NCBI GenBank assembly: GCA_009775225.1
Contig: VSPE01000022.1
Span: forward strand, 1 to 37,407
Direction: 5' to 3'
DNA: 37,407 nt
From: Muribaculaceae bacterium
GTDB lineage: Bacteria; Bacteroidota; Bacteroidia; Bacteroidales; Muribaculaceae
Each line of letters opens with the position of its first letter. Positions within the stretch are counted from its first letter, which is position 1. Below are positions 15,935 through 24,757 of this stretch, in pieces. The notes under the pieces are model-generated. The model was not told where the DNA came from. It ran no database searches and saw only the letters and a program-made list of their open reading frames with translations. The translations under genes were made by a program, and so were the position numbers.

Positions 15935-17386
15935 TTGGCATCCGGCAAAGAGACACTCCGCCTTGAGCAGCAGCAGCGCCTGCAGCAGCGCCTCAACCCA
16001 CAGAACGTGGCTTTGGGGCGACTGCTTGAGATGTCGGTGCCCGAGCTGGAAGACGAAATACGGCGCGAGCTCGACGAGAACCCGGCTCTGGTGCAGGCCG
16101 AGCCTGCCCGCGAGCACGAGGCGCAGGACTTCGGCGAAAGCAGCGAAGAGCTTCAGCTGGCAGACTATGCCGACGACGACGATGTGCCGGTGTACATGCA
16201 CCGCGGCCCTCAGAGCGACGGAAGCCGCGACTTCGACCCCGTGAGTATTCTCGCCGACGACGAAGCCTCGATGATAGACACTCTGCTTGACCGCCTGGGC
16301 GCCGAATACAGCCTCGACGACTACGGGATGAGGCTTGCACGCCATATCATAGGCAACTTCGATTCGAACGGCTATCTGACCCGCCGCCTCGACGATATTG
16401 CCGACGACATTGCTATCAGCGACGGCATATACCCTTCGGAGGCCGATATGCAGTACGTATTCGGGCTTATACGCAGCCTCGAGCCTGCCGGAATAGGCGC
16501 GGTAGACCTGCGCGACTGCCTACTGCTGCAACTCGACCGCCTGCCGCCCTCCGAGGCGCGCACACATGCCCGCAGGATTATAGCGGAGCATTTCGACGCC
16601 TTCGCCAAGAAGCATTTCGACAGGCTGCAGTCGCTCTCGGCTCTCGACAAGGACAAGCTCGCCGAGGCACTCGAGGCAATACGCGAGCTTAACCCCAAAC
16701 CGGCCTCGGGGCTGGACTCGGGCAGCGCATCGGCACACCTGCATATTGTGCCAGACATCACACTGGACTACGACATGACCACGGGCAAGTTCACGCTCGC
16801 GCTGGCGGGCAACATTCCCGAAATGGCCGTAGAGGAGACATTCGCCGCCGATGCCGAGCCTGCCGTGGTGGCCGGAGCAAACGCGGGCGCCCGCAACAAG
16901 GCCCTGGCTTTTATCCGCCGCAAGCGCGACGATGCCGAGGCTTTTATCCGCCTGGTAGGCATGCGCGCCACCACTCTGATGAAGATTGCCCGCGCCATAG
17001 TGAACATACAGCGCGAGTTCTTTGTCAGCGGTGACAAGTCTGACATAAAGCCCATGATACTCCGCGACATATCGGCTCTCACAGGACTGGACATATCGGT
17101 GATATCGCGCGCCACAGCCGGCAAATACATACTCACGCCCCACGGGGTGTATCCGCTCAAACTCTTTTTCAACGAGCGCCCCGATGCCGACTCCGACGTG
17201 TCGGCGCACGAGATACTCAAACGCATCGACGAGCTTATCGCCAAAGAAAACAACCACTCACCGCTCAGCGACCGCGCCATCTGCGAAGCCCTGCAGGCTG
17301 CCGGCTACGACATAGCGCGCCGCACGGTGGCCAAATACAGAGAAAAACTCGGGTACCCGGTGGCACGCTTGCGCCGCCGGCTATAA
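15935..17386 (+). CDS. rpoN: RNA polymerase sigma-54 factor
   Basis: Sigma-54 directs RNA polymerase to -24/-12 promoters and needs an enhancer-binding ATPase. The 483 residues show region I (LRLEQQQRLQQRLNPQNVALGRLLEMSVPELEDEI, partner of the activator), an acidic linker, and the core-binding domain. The DNA-binding part has DISVISRATAGKYILTPHGVYPLKLFF and the C-terminal RpoN box, here ARRTVAKYREKLGYP. The start is a TTG at 15935, five bases after the trpS stop; no usable upstream codon exists and the first Met would remove region I. No obvious -24/-12 promoter or enhancer-binding activator gene was found in the window. Confidence 0.95.
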   Translation: MASGKETLRLEQQQRLQQRLNPQNVALGRLLEMSVPELEDEIRRELDENPALVQAEPAREHEAQDFGESSEELQLADYADDDDVPVYMHRGPQSDGSRDFDPVSILADDEASMIDTLLDRLGAEYSLDDYGMRLARHIIGNFDSNGYLTRRLDDIADDIAISDGIYPSEADMQYVFGLIRSLEPAGIGAVDLRDCLLLQLDRLPPSEARTHARRIIAEHFDAFAKKHFDRLQSLSALDKDKLAEALEAIRELNPKPASGLDSGSASAHLHIVPDITLDYDMTTGKFTLALAGNIPEMAVEETFAADAEPAVVAGANAGARNKALAFIRRKRDDAEAFIRLVGMRATTLMKIARAIVNIQREFFVSGDKSDIKPMILRDISALTGLDISVISRATAGKYILTPHGVYPLKLFFNERPDADSDVSAHEILKRIDELIAKENNHSPLSDRAICEALQAAGYDIARRTVAKYREKLGYPVARLRRRL

Positions 17387-17398
17387 CACACACTTTAT

Positions 17399-18043
17399 AT
17401 GGCAGAACCATCACAACACAAGTCGGCCACCGCTGCCGCACACGTTCTGAGCGATATACTGTCGCCACTGCTTACACCTACCTACGCCATGGTGGCGGCA
17501 ATGTGGCTCACGCGGCTGCACTATCTGCCCCTGGGCAACCGTGTGCTTGTCACGCTCGGCATCACTGCCATTACGGCGCTCATACCCGTAACGTTCATAG
17601 CCATACTCATGAAGCGCGGCAAGGTGAGCGACACCAGTATCTCTGACCCGAGCCAGCGCACCGCACCCTACTGCGCCACCATAATATGCTATCTGCTGGC
17701 GTGCGCCTATATGTTCGCTCTCAATGCCCCTCTATGGCTTGCAGGCTTCTTCGCAGGCGCAGCCGTCATGGCCTCGCTTGCATTGCTTATTACCTGCCGA
17801 TGGAAAATCAGCGCACACACAGGTGGCATGGGTGGCCTCACGGCCATAATATACTGGCTGGTCTACAACGGCTTCATAGAGGCTGCCCCGCTTGTGTGGA
17901 TAAGCATCGCGATAGGTCTTACGGGCCTTCTCGCCTGGGCGCGCCTGTACCTTGAGCACCACACACTCATGCAGACCTTCGCCGGCGGCGCGCTCTCCTT
18001 CGCCACGGTATACGGCACAATATCGGTATTCACTCTCTTATAA
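17399..18043 (+). CDS. PAP2-family-like membrane protein
   Basis: This 214-residue integral membrane protein has about six hydrophobic segments. A loop KVSDTSISDPSQRTAPY resembles the first PAP2 motif, KISAHTGGMGG replaces the usual PSGH motif, and ARLYLEHHTLMQTFAGG stands for the third motif. Proteins of this layout are annotated as PAP2-superfamily in Bacteroidetes and may act on lipid phosphates. Because the signature motifs are altered, catalysis is uncertain. It sits 12 bases after rpoN and 13 bases before purE, in the same transcript. Confidence 0.7.
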   Translation: MAEPSQHKSATAAAHVLSDILSPLLTPTYAMVAAMWLTRLHYLPLGNRVLVTLGITAITALIPVTFIAILMKRGKVSDTSISDPSQRTAPYCATIICYLLACAYMFALNAPLWLAGFFAGAAVMASLALLITCRWKISAHTGGMGGLTAIIYWLVYNGFIEAAPLVWISIAIGLTGLLAWARLYLEHHTLMQTFAGGALSFATVYGTISVFTLL

Positions 18044-18056
18044 TCAATTATACGCA

Positions 18057-18560
18057 ATGGCAAAAGTAAGTATAATAATGGGCAGCACCTCCGACCTGCC
18101 CGTGATGCGCAAAGCCGCCGACTTCCTCGAGCATATGGAAGTGCCCTTCGAGATGCACGCCCTCAGCGCGCACCGCACCCCAGCCGCCGTAGAGCGCTTC
18201 GCCTCCGAAGCGGCAGGCCGCGGCATAGAGGTAATCATAGCAGCAGCAGGCATGTCAGCGGCACTCCCCGGCGTAATAGCCGCCATTACCCCGCTGCCCG
18301 TAATCGGCGTACCCATTGCCGCCACCCTCGACGGCATCGACGCACTTCTCTCTATAGCACAGATGCCTCCGGGCATACCCACTGCCACCGTAGGCATCAA
18401 CGGCGCCCTCAACGCCGCCGTACTCGCCGTACGCATACTCTCGCTCTCCGACCACGGGCTGGCCGAGCGATACAATGCCTACCGCAGCGGCCTTTCGGCA
18501 AAAGTGGAGAAAGCCGACGCCGAACTCGCAGCCATAGCAGATTATAAATTCAAGGAATAA
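18057..18560 (+). CDS. purE: 5-(carboxyamino)imidazole ribonucleotide mutase (PurE class I)
   Basis: PurE isomerises N5-CAIR to CAIR in de novo purine synthesis. The 167-residue product has GSTSDLPVM (9-17), SAHRTP (37-42, with the catalytic His39) and the AGMSAALPGV loop (64-73) of the class I octameric enzyme. The ATG at 18057 follows the PAP2-like stop by 13 bases; a longer upstream frame exists but its N-terminus is unlike PurE. No purK is next to it. Confidence 0.97.
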   Translation: MAKVSIIMGSTSDLPVMRKAADFLEHMEVPFEMHALSAHRTPAAVERFASEAAGRGIEVIIAAAGMSAALPGVIAAITPLPVIGVPIAATLDGIDALLSIAQMPPGIPTATVGINGALNAAVLAVRILSLSDHGLAERYNAYRSGLSAKVEKADAELAAIADYKFKE

Positions 18561-18564
18561 CGTT

Positions 18565-20160
18565 TTGCACACCAATCAGACTCAGAAATACAATCTGCGC
18601 CGCCCCACCACACAGGCCCGCATAGGCAATGTGGTGATTGGCGCGCCCGCCCCTGTGGTGGTTCAGTCTATGACGACCACTCCCACGCTCGACACTGCCG
18701 CATCGGCGGCACAGACCTGCTCGCTGGCAGCCGCCGGCGCCCAACTTGTGCGCCTCACCGCACAGGGCGTGGCTCATGCGGCCAACCTCGCGTTTATCAT
18801 GGAGGCTGTACGCGCGCAAGGAGTGGAGGTGCCTTTGGTGGCCGACATTCACTTCAACCCGGCAGCGGCCTTCGAGGCGGCACTGCATGTGGAGAAAGTG
18901 CGCGTAAACCCCGGCAACTTCTTCGACCCGGGCCGCACCTTCCGCAAAATGGTATTCACCGACGAAGAGTACAGCGCCGAGCTGACGAAAATCCGCGATA
19001 AGTTCGTACCCTTCCTCAATCTGTGCCGCGAACACGGCACCGCCCTCCGCATAGGCGTAAACCACGGCTCTCTCAGCGACCGCGTGATGAGCCGCTTCGG
19101 CGACGGAGCCGAAGGCATGGTTGAGTCGGCCCTCGAATACCTGCGTATATGCCGCGACGAACATTTCGACAACGTGGTGGTATCTATCAAGGCATCCGAC
19201 GTGCCCGTGATGACCGACACCGTAAGGCTTCTTGCCGCAAGCATGGAGGCCGAGGATATGCACTTCCCGCTGCATCTTGGCGTGACCGAAGCCGGCAATG
19301 CCCTCGAAGGCCGCATCAAGTCGGCGGTAGGCATAGGCTCGCTGCTCATCGACGGCCTCGGCGACACCATACGCGTATCGCTCAGCGAGGCTCCCGAGAA
19401 CGAAATACCCGTGGCTCGCATGCTCGTAAAGCACTGCATGGCCGAGCTTGAGGCATCGGCGGCCTTCGGTGGCCCTAAGCGCAGCCGCACAGGCGGGCGC
19501 CGCAAGACCGTAGAGGCCAACGGCACGGGAGGCAACACTCCCACGGTCATTATAGGCAAAGACGGCATGAGCGAAAAGCAGTACTGCTGTCTGCGTGTAT
19601 CGGCGGTGCCTCGTGTGGCCCAAGTACGCCAGAAGCTTGCCGGCAGCGACCGTGCATGCGCCGTGGTGCTGGAATATCCCGAAATAAACGACCGCGAGGA
19701 GCTTATCGTGGCGGCATCGGCCGACCTCGGCGCCCTGCTGCTCGACGGTTACCGCGACGGTATAGGCATAGCATCTCCGCTTCTCGACACGGAAGAGGCA
19801 GTAAGCCTCTGCGAGAAGATAATACAGGCGGCTGGGCTTGCCCGCTTCCAGGCCGAGATAGTGGCCTGCCCGGGTTGCGGCCGCACACTCTTCGACCTGC
19901 CCGAAGCACTCGACCGCGTGAAAGACGCGTGTATGCACCTTAAGCACCTCAAGATTGCTGTAATGGGCTGCATCGTGAACGGGCCCGGCGAAATGGCCGG
20001 CGCCGACTACGGATATGTAGGTGCCGCAGCAGGCAACGTAAGCATATACCGCGGCATAGAGTGCGTGCGCAAGAATATCCCGCAGGACGAGGCTCTCGAC
20101 GCTCTTGTCGCCTTGATAAAGGCCGACGGTAACTGGACGGAGAAAGGAGTCGGCAAGTGA
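18565..20160 (+). CDS. ispG: (E)-4-hydroxy-3-methylbut-2-enyl-diphosphate synthase (IspG)
   Basis: IspG converts MEcPP to HMBPP in the MEP isoprenoid pathway, using a 4Fe-4S cluster. The N-terminal TIM-barrel is clear (VVVQSMTTTPTLDT, VPLVADIHFNP, RVNPGNF, RIGVNHGSLS). The cluster domain has CPGCGRTLFD (Cys435, Cys438) and MGCIVNGPGE (Cys469, Glu476). At 531 residues it is longer than the E. coli enzyme (372). The extra piece at roughly 290-420 corresponds to the A* insert seen in plant and Bacteroidetes IspG, though it is short here. The start is a TTG at 18565, four bases after purE. Its stop overlaps the next gene's GTG. Confidence 0.95.
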   Translation: MHTNQTQKYNLRRPTTQARIGNVVIGAPAPVVVQSMTTTPTLDTAASAAQTCSLAAAGAQLVRLTAQGVAHAANLAFIMEAVRAQGVEVPLVADIHFNPAAAFEAALHVEKVRVNPGNFFDPGRTFRKMVFTDEEYSAELTKIRDKFVPFLNLCREHGTALRIGVNHGSLSDRVMSRFGDGAEGMVESALEYLRICRDEHFDNVVVSIKASDVPVMTDTVRLLAASMEAEDMHFPLHLGVTEAGNALEGRIKSAVGIGSLLIDGLGDTIRVSLSEAPENEIPVARMLVKHCMAELEASAAFGGPKRSRTGGRRKTVEANGTGGNTPTVIIGKDGMSEKQYCCLRVSAVPRVAQVRQKLAGSDRACAVVLEYPEINDREELIVAASADLGALLLDGYRDGIGIASPLLDTEEAVSLCEKIIQAAGLARFQAEIVACPGCGRTLFDLPEALDRVKDACMHLKHLKIAVMGCIVNGPGEMAGADYGYVGAAAGNVSIYRGIECVRKNIPQDEALDALVALIKADGNWTEKGVGK

Positions 20161-21383
20161 GGCAGGCCGAGCCGGAACTCATCACGCTCTCCAACGGCCT
20201 GCGCCTGGTGCACCTGCACCAGCGGGCTTCGGGAGCAGGCTTCTTCGGCATAGCAGTGCGTGCCGGCAGCTCCAACGAGACAGAAGACAAATTCGGCCTC
20301 GCCCACTTTGTGGAGCATACTATTTTCAAGGGCACACGCCGCCGCTCCTCATGGCACGTAATCAACCGTATGGAGGCTGTGGGCGGCGAGCTGAACGCTT
20401 TTACCACAAAGGAGGAGACGGTGGTGTACAGCGTGTTTCCGTCGGGCTGCGCGGCACGCGCCATAGAGCTGATTGCCGACCTCGCCTCCGAGTCGCAGTT
20501 CCCGGCCCGGGAGCTTGACAAGGAAAGAGAAGTGGTGACCGATGAGATAAACTCCTACCGCGACACGCCTTCCGAAGCCATTTACGACGATTTCGAAGAG
20601 TATTTCTATGCCGGCACGCCGCTGGCTCACAACATCCTCGGCACGCCTGAGAGCGTAAGGGGCCTCGACAGCGACGACTGCCGCAAGTTCCTCCGCGACT
20701 TCTACACGGCCGACAATATGGTAGCCTTCTACAGCGGGCCTCAGGCTCTGTCGCGCATAGCGCCACTGGCAGAGAAGCATTTCTCGGCCCTGCCCGCCCA
20801 TGCGGCACAGCGTACGGGCACGGAGAGCGGGGCAGCACAGCGGTTCGACCTCAGCACGGCCATAAGCAGCCACCAGTGCCATTGCCTGCTCGGAGCCGGA
20901 GTACCCGGCCTCTATTCCGACAAACGTCATGCGGTGTCGCTGCTGGCAAACATAATAGGCGGCCCGGGCATGAACTCTCTGCTCAATGTGGAGTTGCGCG
21001 AGCGTCGCGGCCTGGTCTACTCGGTGGAGGCGTCCACAGCCATGTTTACATCGGGCGGGCTGCTCAATGTGTACTTCGGCTGCGATGCCGACGACCTCGA
21101 GCTGTGCCGCCGTATATGCGGCGAAGTCTTTGCGGGCATTGCCGACGGCAGCGCCTTCGGGCCACAGAAGCTTGCCCGCGCAAAGAAACAGTACCTCGGG
21201 CAGCTCTCCATTGCCGGCGAGAACCGCGAAAACCGCATCATGGCACTTGCCCGCGCCACTCTCTTCCGCGGCAATATGCTTTCTGACAAGGAAATAGCGG
21301 AAGCGATAGACGCCATACAACCCGACGACATCCGCACTATAGCTTCTGCCTTATGCAACACTTCATCCTTAACATTCAAATAA
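20157..21383 (+). CDS. M16-family zinc metalloprotease
   Basis: This 408-residue peptidase has the inverted zinc motif HFVEH (His50, Glu53, His54) and the third ligand at Glu130 in EVVTDEINSYRDTP. The C-terminal half has the R/Y substrate motif ERRGLVYSVEAS. It resembles the processing peptidases of the PqqL/YmxG group that act on short peptides. The GTG start overlaps the ispG stop by four bases, a sign of translational coupling. I see no signal peptide, so it is probably cytoplasmic. Confidence 0.92.
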   Translation: MRQAEPELITLSNGLRLVHLHQRASGAGFFGIAVRAGSSNETEDKFGLAHFVEHTIFKGTRRRSSWHVINRMEAVGGELNAFTTKEETVVYSVFPSGCAARAIELIADLASESQFPARELDKEREVVTDEINSYRDTPSEAIYDDFEEYFYAGTPLAHNILGTPESVRGLDSDDCRKFLRDFYTADNMVAFYSGPQALSRIAPLAEKHFSALPAHAAQRTGTESGAAQRFDLSTAISSHQCHCLLGAGVPGLYSDKRHAVSLLANIIGGPGMNSLLNVELRERRGLVYSVEASTAMFTSGGLLNVYFGCDADDLELCRRICGEVFAGIADGSAFGPQKLARAKKQYLGQLSIAGENRENRIMALARATLFRGNMLSDKEIAEAIDAIQPDDIRTIASALCNTSSLTFK

Positions 21384-21390
21384 AACAACA

Positions 21391-22170
21391 ATGACTAAAC
21401 GACTATCTATCATCCTTATGGCCGCAGTGGTGCTGCTCGCATCCTGCGTGAGCGGCGAACGCAGCCGCCTTCGTCTCATGCTCGAACAGGTAAACAAGGA
21501 ATGTCCTATAGACCTCGGCCAAATGGGCGTATTCGAGAGCATAGGATACGATGACTCTGAGAATATCGTAGTATTTACATATAACCTCAACGAAGATTAT
21601 ACCAACATAGCCAGCCTCGCCAACGCCAACGAACAGCAGAAGCAGTTCATGGCCAACTTCCTTAAACGCGACGGCAGCGAGCAGAAGTTCCTCGAGCAGA
21701 TTGTAAAGGCCGACGCCGGCCTCAAATGCGTGTACCGAGGCTGCGAGTCGCGCGACTCCGTAATACTGCTCATGTCGGCCGAAGAGCTGCGCGAGATTGC
21801 TGCAGCCGACATAGCAGCCGACAACGAACTCCGCACCCTCGAAAGCATGGTGGCTATTTCCAACGCCCAATGCCCCCAGGTGCTCGACGAAGGTCTCTCC
21901 ATGACATCGGCAACGATAGAAGACAACTACATCGTGTTCAGCTTCTCGTACGACCCCGAGCAGTATGAATTCCACACTATCGAGCCGGCAGAGTTCCACA
22001 CATTCAACTCCGACGCCCTGCGCGAAGAGCTGATATCGCCTTCGGGCCGCAGCCAGCTCGCGCTCATGAAGAGCTGCGGCATCGGCGCCAAATACGTGTA
22101 CACCTCTACCGACAGCGCCATAGCACCCGTAGAAGTGGTAATCGAGCCTGAAGAGGTAGCCGGTTACTGA
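21391..22170 (+). CDS. Lipoprotein of unknown function with internal duplication
   Basis: This 259-residue protein has a lipobox LLASC (Cys19) after a short signal, so it is likely a lipoprotein. I do not recognise a named domain. Two halves, about 31-135 and 150-255, repeat the same pattern. Each starts with an N-x-x-CP segment (NKECPIDLG and NAQCPQVLDEG). Each then has a VVFTYNL/IVFSFSY strand, and near its end a GLKCVY/GAKYVY strand followed by a Glu-rich tail. This points to two copies of one alpha/beta fold. It starts 7 bases after the M16 peptidase, is probably the last gene of the run, and overlaps the convergent acetyltransferase by seven bases. Confidence 0.8.
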   Translation: MTKRLSIILMAAVVLLASCVSGERSRLRLMLEQVNKECPIDLGQMGVFESIGYDDSENIVVFTYNLNEDYTNIASLANANEQQKQFMANFLKRDGSEQKFLEQIVKADAGLKCVYRGCESRDSVILLMSAEELREIAAADIAADNELRTLESMVAISNAQCPQVLDEGLSMTSATIEDNYIVFSFSYDPEQYEFHTIEPAEFHTFNSDALREELISPSGRSQLALMKSCGIGAKYVYTSTDSAIAPVEVVIEPEEVAGY

Positions 22171-22733
22171 TTAATCATCCGAATTATGCGCGCAGGATTT
22201 CCTCCTACGAGGGCTCCCGCGGGCACATCTCGGGTTACAAGGGCACCGGCACCGATTACGGCCCCGTCGCCCACGGTCACGCCGGGCAGAATGGTGGCGC
22301 CGCCTCCAATCCACACACTGTTGCCTATGGTGACAGGCTTGGCCCACTCAACGCCGGAGTTGCGTGCGTCGGCCTCAAGCGGGTGACACGCGGTGTAAAT
22401 ACTTACGTTAGGCCCGATAAAAACATTGTTGCCGATATGCACCTCGGCTTCGTCGAGTATCGTAAGATTGAAATTGGCAAAAAAATCGTTGCCGATGTAT
22501 ATATTGCAGCCGTAATCGAAGCGTATGGGCTGGTTCACGTGCACACGGTCGCCACAAGCACCCAAAAGGCTTCGCAGAATTGCCTCGCGGGCAGATGTGA
22601 GTGAGGGACGCAGATTATTGTATTCCCACAGCTTCTCGCGGGTCTCTTCAAGACGACGCAGAAATTCGGGATGAACGGCATCGTAGACCTCGCCTGAGAG
22701 CATACGGCTCCACTCTTCTTCAAAGGTATTCAT
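22164..22733 (-). CDS. Hexapeptide-repeat sugar O-acetyltransferase (Maa/NodL-like)
   Basis: This acetyltransferase of about 189 residues is of the maltose/galactoside O-acetyltransferase type. The N-terminal helical Maa domain is seen as MLSGEVYDAVHPEFLRRLEETREKLWEYN. A left-handed beta-helix follows, with repeats such as IYIGNDFFANFNLTILD, VHIGNNVFIGPNVSIYT and VTIGNSVWIGGGATILPGV. The catalytic His lies in TACHPLEA. It probably acetylates a sugar with acetyl-CoA. I chose the ATG at 22733 over 22763 because it matches the usual family start. Its 3' end overlaps the lipoprotein gene tail to tail. Confidence 0.9.
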   Translation of the reverse strand: MNTFEEEWSRMLSGEVYDAVHPEFLRRLEETREKLWEYNNLRPSLTSAREAILRSLLGACGDRVHVNQPIRFDYGCNIYIGNDFFANFNLTILDEAEVHIGNNVFIGPNVSIYTACHPLEADARNSGVEWAKPVTIGNSVWIGGGATILPGVTVGDGAVIGAGALVTRDVPAGALVGGNPARIIRMINQ

Positions 22734-22760
22734 AAGTTGGTATATAGACTTTTCAACACA

Positions 22761-22768
22761 CAAATTTA
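22761..22768 (-). promoter_or_regulatory. Candidate -7 box of the O-acetyltransferase gene
   Basis: On the minus strand TAAATTTG matches TAnnTTTG and lies 27 bases before the ATG at 22733. No clear -33 box is seen, and the site abuts the start of the divergent antiporter gene. Confidence 0.5.
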
Positions 22769-22785
22769 GCGAAAAACATCATAAA

Positions 22786-24273
22786 ATGGAAATTCTCAGC
22801 GGAGAGAACATACTTCTTGCAGGCTCGATAGTACTGATAGCCGGCGTTCTGATTGGAAAGACGAGCTACCGCACGGGGCTTCCCTTGCTGCTGGTGTTTC
22901 TGATAGTGGGCATGCTGTTCGGCACCGACGGTCTCGGCATCAGCTTCAGCGATATGCACACGGCGCAGTTTGTGGGCATGATAGCTCTGTGCATCATACT
23001 CTTCTCAGGCGGCATGTCTACCAACATAAATGCCATAAAACCTGTAATAGCCCCGGGGCTTGTGCTTGCCACCGCCGGCGTGCTGCTCACGGCACTGCTC
23101 TCCGGCCTGTTTATCTTCTGGCTCTCGGGCATGCAGTGGACAAACATACACTTCGCCCTGCTGCCCTCGCTCCTGCTCGCTTCCACCATGTCGTCGACCG
23201 ACTCGGCCTCGGTATTCGGCATCTTAGGCTCACAGAAAGTGCACCTTAAACACAACCTGAGACCTATGCTCGAGCTGGAAAGCGGTTCGAACGACCCTAT
23301 GGCCTATATGCTCACGATAATCCTCATCGAAGCCATTACGCAGGACGGGACACTATCGGCCTCGTCACTCGGGCTGCAGCTGGTGCTACAGTTCGGCGTA
23401 GGCGCCGCCGCAGGTGCCGCCACGGGCTACCTCACCAAGTGGCTCATAGGCTGTTACCGCCGGATAGGCAAAAGCAGTCGCGAAGACGCAGGGCAGGCAA
23501 CAGCAATGATTTCGATACTCATCCTCGGCGCCGTATTCCTCACCTATACCGCCACCACGGCACTGCAGGGCAACGGCTATCTTGCCGTGTATATCTGCGG
23601 CATGGTGCTCGGCAACGCCTCACTGCCCTACCACCGGAGCATAGGCAAGTTTATGGACAGCCTTACGTGGCTCGCGCAGATTGTTGTCTTTCTGATGCTC
23701 GGCCTGCTGGTGAATCCGCACGAAATGCTGTCGGTTGCCGCCGTATCGTTCCTCATCGGCCTGTTCATCATGCTAATCGGGCGCCCTGCGAGCGTGTTTA
23801 TGTGCCTGCTGCCGTTCCGCCACATAGACCTCCGCACCAAGACCTTCGTATCATGGGTGGGCCTCCGCGGCGCCGTACCAATCATCTTCGCCACCTATCC
23901 CGTGGTGGCTGACGTGCCCGGAGCATCGCAGATATTCAACATCGTATTTTTTGTCACGCTGCTGTCGCTCGTAATACAGGGCACCGGCGTAATCAAATCG
24001 GCCGGACTCCTTGGCCTTATCGACCACGACGCCAAAGACGAGCCTGACTTCGGCGTAGAGCTGTCGGAAGAGCATACCACCTCGCTCCGCACCCTTGTGC
24101 TTACACATAGGCACCTCTCGGAAGGCAATACCCTCGGCAGCATCTCTCTGCCCGAAGGCGGCCTCGTAATCATGATACGCCGCGACGGCCGATACATAGT
24201 ACCCAACGGCAAACGCCGCCTTCAGGCCGGCGATACCCTCCTGATAATAAAGGAAGGTGAAGAGCACGAATAA
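22786..24273 (+). CDS. Potassium/proton antiporter (NhaP2/CvrA-type, CPA1)
   Basis: This 495-residue protein has about twelve transmembrane segments, including LLLVFLIVGMLFGTDGLG, STMSSTDSASVFGILG and the CPA1 ion-binding motif SGSNDPMAYML (Asn169, Asp170). A cytoplasmic C-terminal RCK_C/TrkA_C-like domain covers about 410-495 (TTSLRTLVLTHRHLSEGNTLGSI, then RLQAGDTLLIIKEGEE). It exchanges K+ or Na+ for H+ across the inner membrane. The name nhaP2/cvrA fits by architecture, but the cation is not certain. It is divergent from the acetyltransferase. Confidence 0.9.
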   Translation: MEILSGENILLAGSIVLIAGVLIGKTSYRTGLPLLLVFLIVGMLFGTDGLGISFSDMHTAQFVGMIALCIILFSGGMSTNINAIKPVIAPGLVLATAGVLLTALLSGLFIFWLSGMQWTNIHFALLPSLLLASTMSSTDSASVFGILGSQKVHLKHNLRPMLELESGSNDPMAYMLTIILIEAITQDGTLSASSLGLQLVLQFGVGAAAGAATGYLTKWLIGCYRRIGKSSREDAGQATAMISILILGAVFLTYTATTALQGNGYLAVYICGMVLGNASLPYHRSIGKFMDSLTWLAQIVVFLMLGLLVNPHEMLSVAAVSFLIGLFIMLIGRPASVFMCLLPFRHIDLRTKTFVSWVGLRGAVPIIFATYPVVADVPGASQIFNIVFFVTLLSLVIQGTGVIKSAGLLGLIDHDAKDEPDFGVELSEEHTTSLRTLVLTHRHLSEGNTLGSISLPEGGLVIMIRRDGRYIVPNGKRRLQAGDTLLIIKEGEEHE

Positions 24274-24350
24274 GGCCGCCAGTATCGGAGATTGATACTA
24301 TACCCGCACTATATAAGGATATTTATTATTCTGTGCGGCCAAACATAAAA

Positions 24351-24382
24351 CAAAGCCTCGATTTTTGCAAGTCGGGGCTTTG
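24351..24382. terminator. Hairpin downstream of the antiporter gene
   Basis: An 11-bp stem with one wobble pair (24351-24361 with 24372-24382) closes a 10-base loop. On the minus strand it is followed by a T-rich stretch; on the plus strand the following bases are A-rich. Its right arm contains the TTTG -33 box of the next promoter, so termination and initiation signals overlap. Confidence 0.55.
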
Positions 24383-24409
24383 AAACTTAATAAAATTTAT
24401 TTATCTTTG
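24379..24409 (+). promoter_or_regulatory. Promoter of the structured RNA region
   Basis: TTTG at 24379-24382, a 19-base spacer and TATCTTTG at 24402-24409 form a full Bacteroidetes promoter. Transcription is expected to begin near 24416. Confidence 0.8.
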
Positions 24410-24415
24410 CGCCGC

Positions 24416-24757
24416 AGACCGCTAAGCGGAAGCCCGGTCGGGGTTCGAGTGGCGGGATGCTGTAATGGCAGAGTGTTTTGCTCTGCAAAGACATAATGAA
24501 AAGCGTTTACTCGACGCTCTTTCTTGGCTTGTAGAAACTTCGCAACTTTCAAGGTATAGTCAAGAATGTAGCAAACGGTAGATGCCTTGTGGATATGTAT
24601 ACTCCGCCAATAGCGGACGCGAGAGCGTCGGCCGTTGGTGTACTTACACATATTCTGCGTGAGGCTTCTGCATGTTTGCTCGTTCTACTATACCGGGCAA
24701 TGCGAAGGCCTCTACAAGCAGAACGGGCAACAGTATGGCTCTCACGCTCTTTTTTTA
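24416..24757 (+). ncRNA. Candidate structured RNA of about 340 nt, unknown family
   Basis: This gene-free stretch runs from a strong promoter to a T-run (24750-24756). Helices that can be read by eye: 24468-24473 with 24481-24486; 24521-24529 with 24558-24566; 24605-24610 with 24635-24640, enclosing GACGC-GAGA-GCGTC with a GNRA tetraloop at 24616-24629; 24657-24663 with 24741-24747, directly before the T-run; and, inside that, 24676-24686 with 24720-24730. It lacks RNase P (GAGGAAAGTC) and tmRNA hallmarks. It could be an independent small RNA or a long 5' leader with an attenuator for the P-loop gene that starts 48 bases later. An open frame crosses part of it, but that product resembles nothing I know. 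Confidence 0.55.
24750..24756 (+). terminator. Intrinsic terminator ending the structured RNA
   Basis: A run of seven T follows two bases after the 3' arm (24741-24747) of a perfect 7-bp helix whose 5' arm is 24657-24663. The helix closes a branched domain rather than a simple short hairpin, so efficiency is uncertain. Confidence 0.5.

Noticed and set aside
24416..24757. RNase P RNA, tmRNA or a degraded tRNA (GGTTCGAGT resembles a T-loop)
   Set aside because: The RNase P conserved block GAGGAAAGTC is missing, there is no tmRNA tag or acceptor end, and the bases flanking the T-loop-like motif do not pair as a T-arm.
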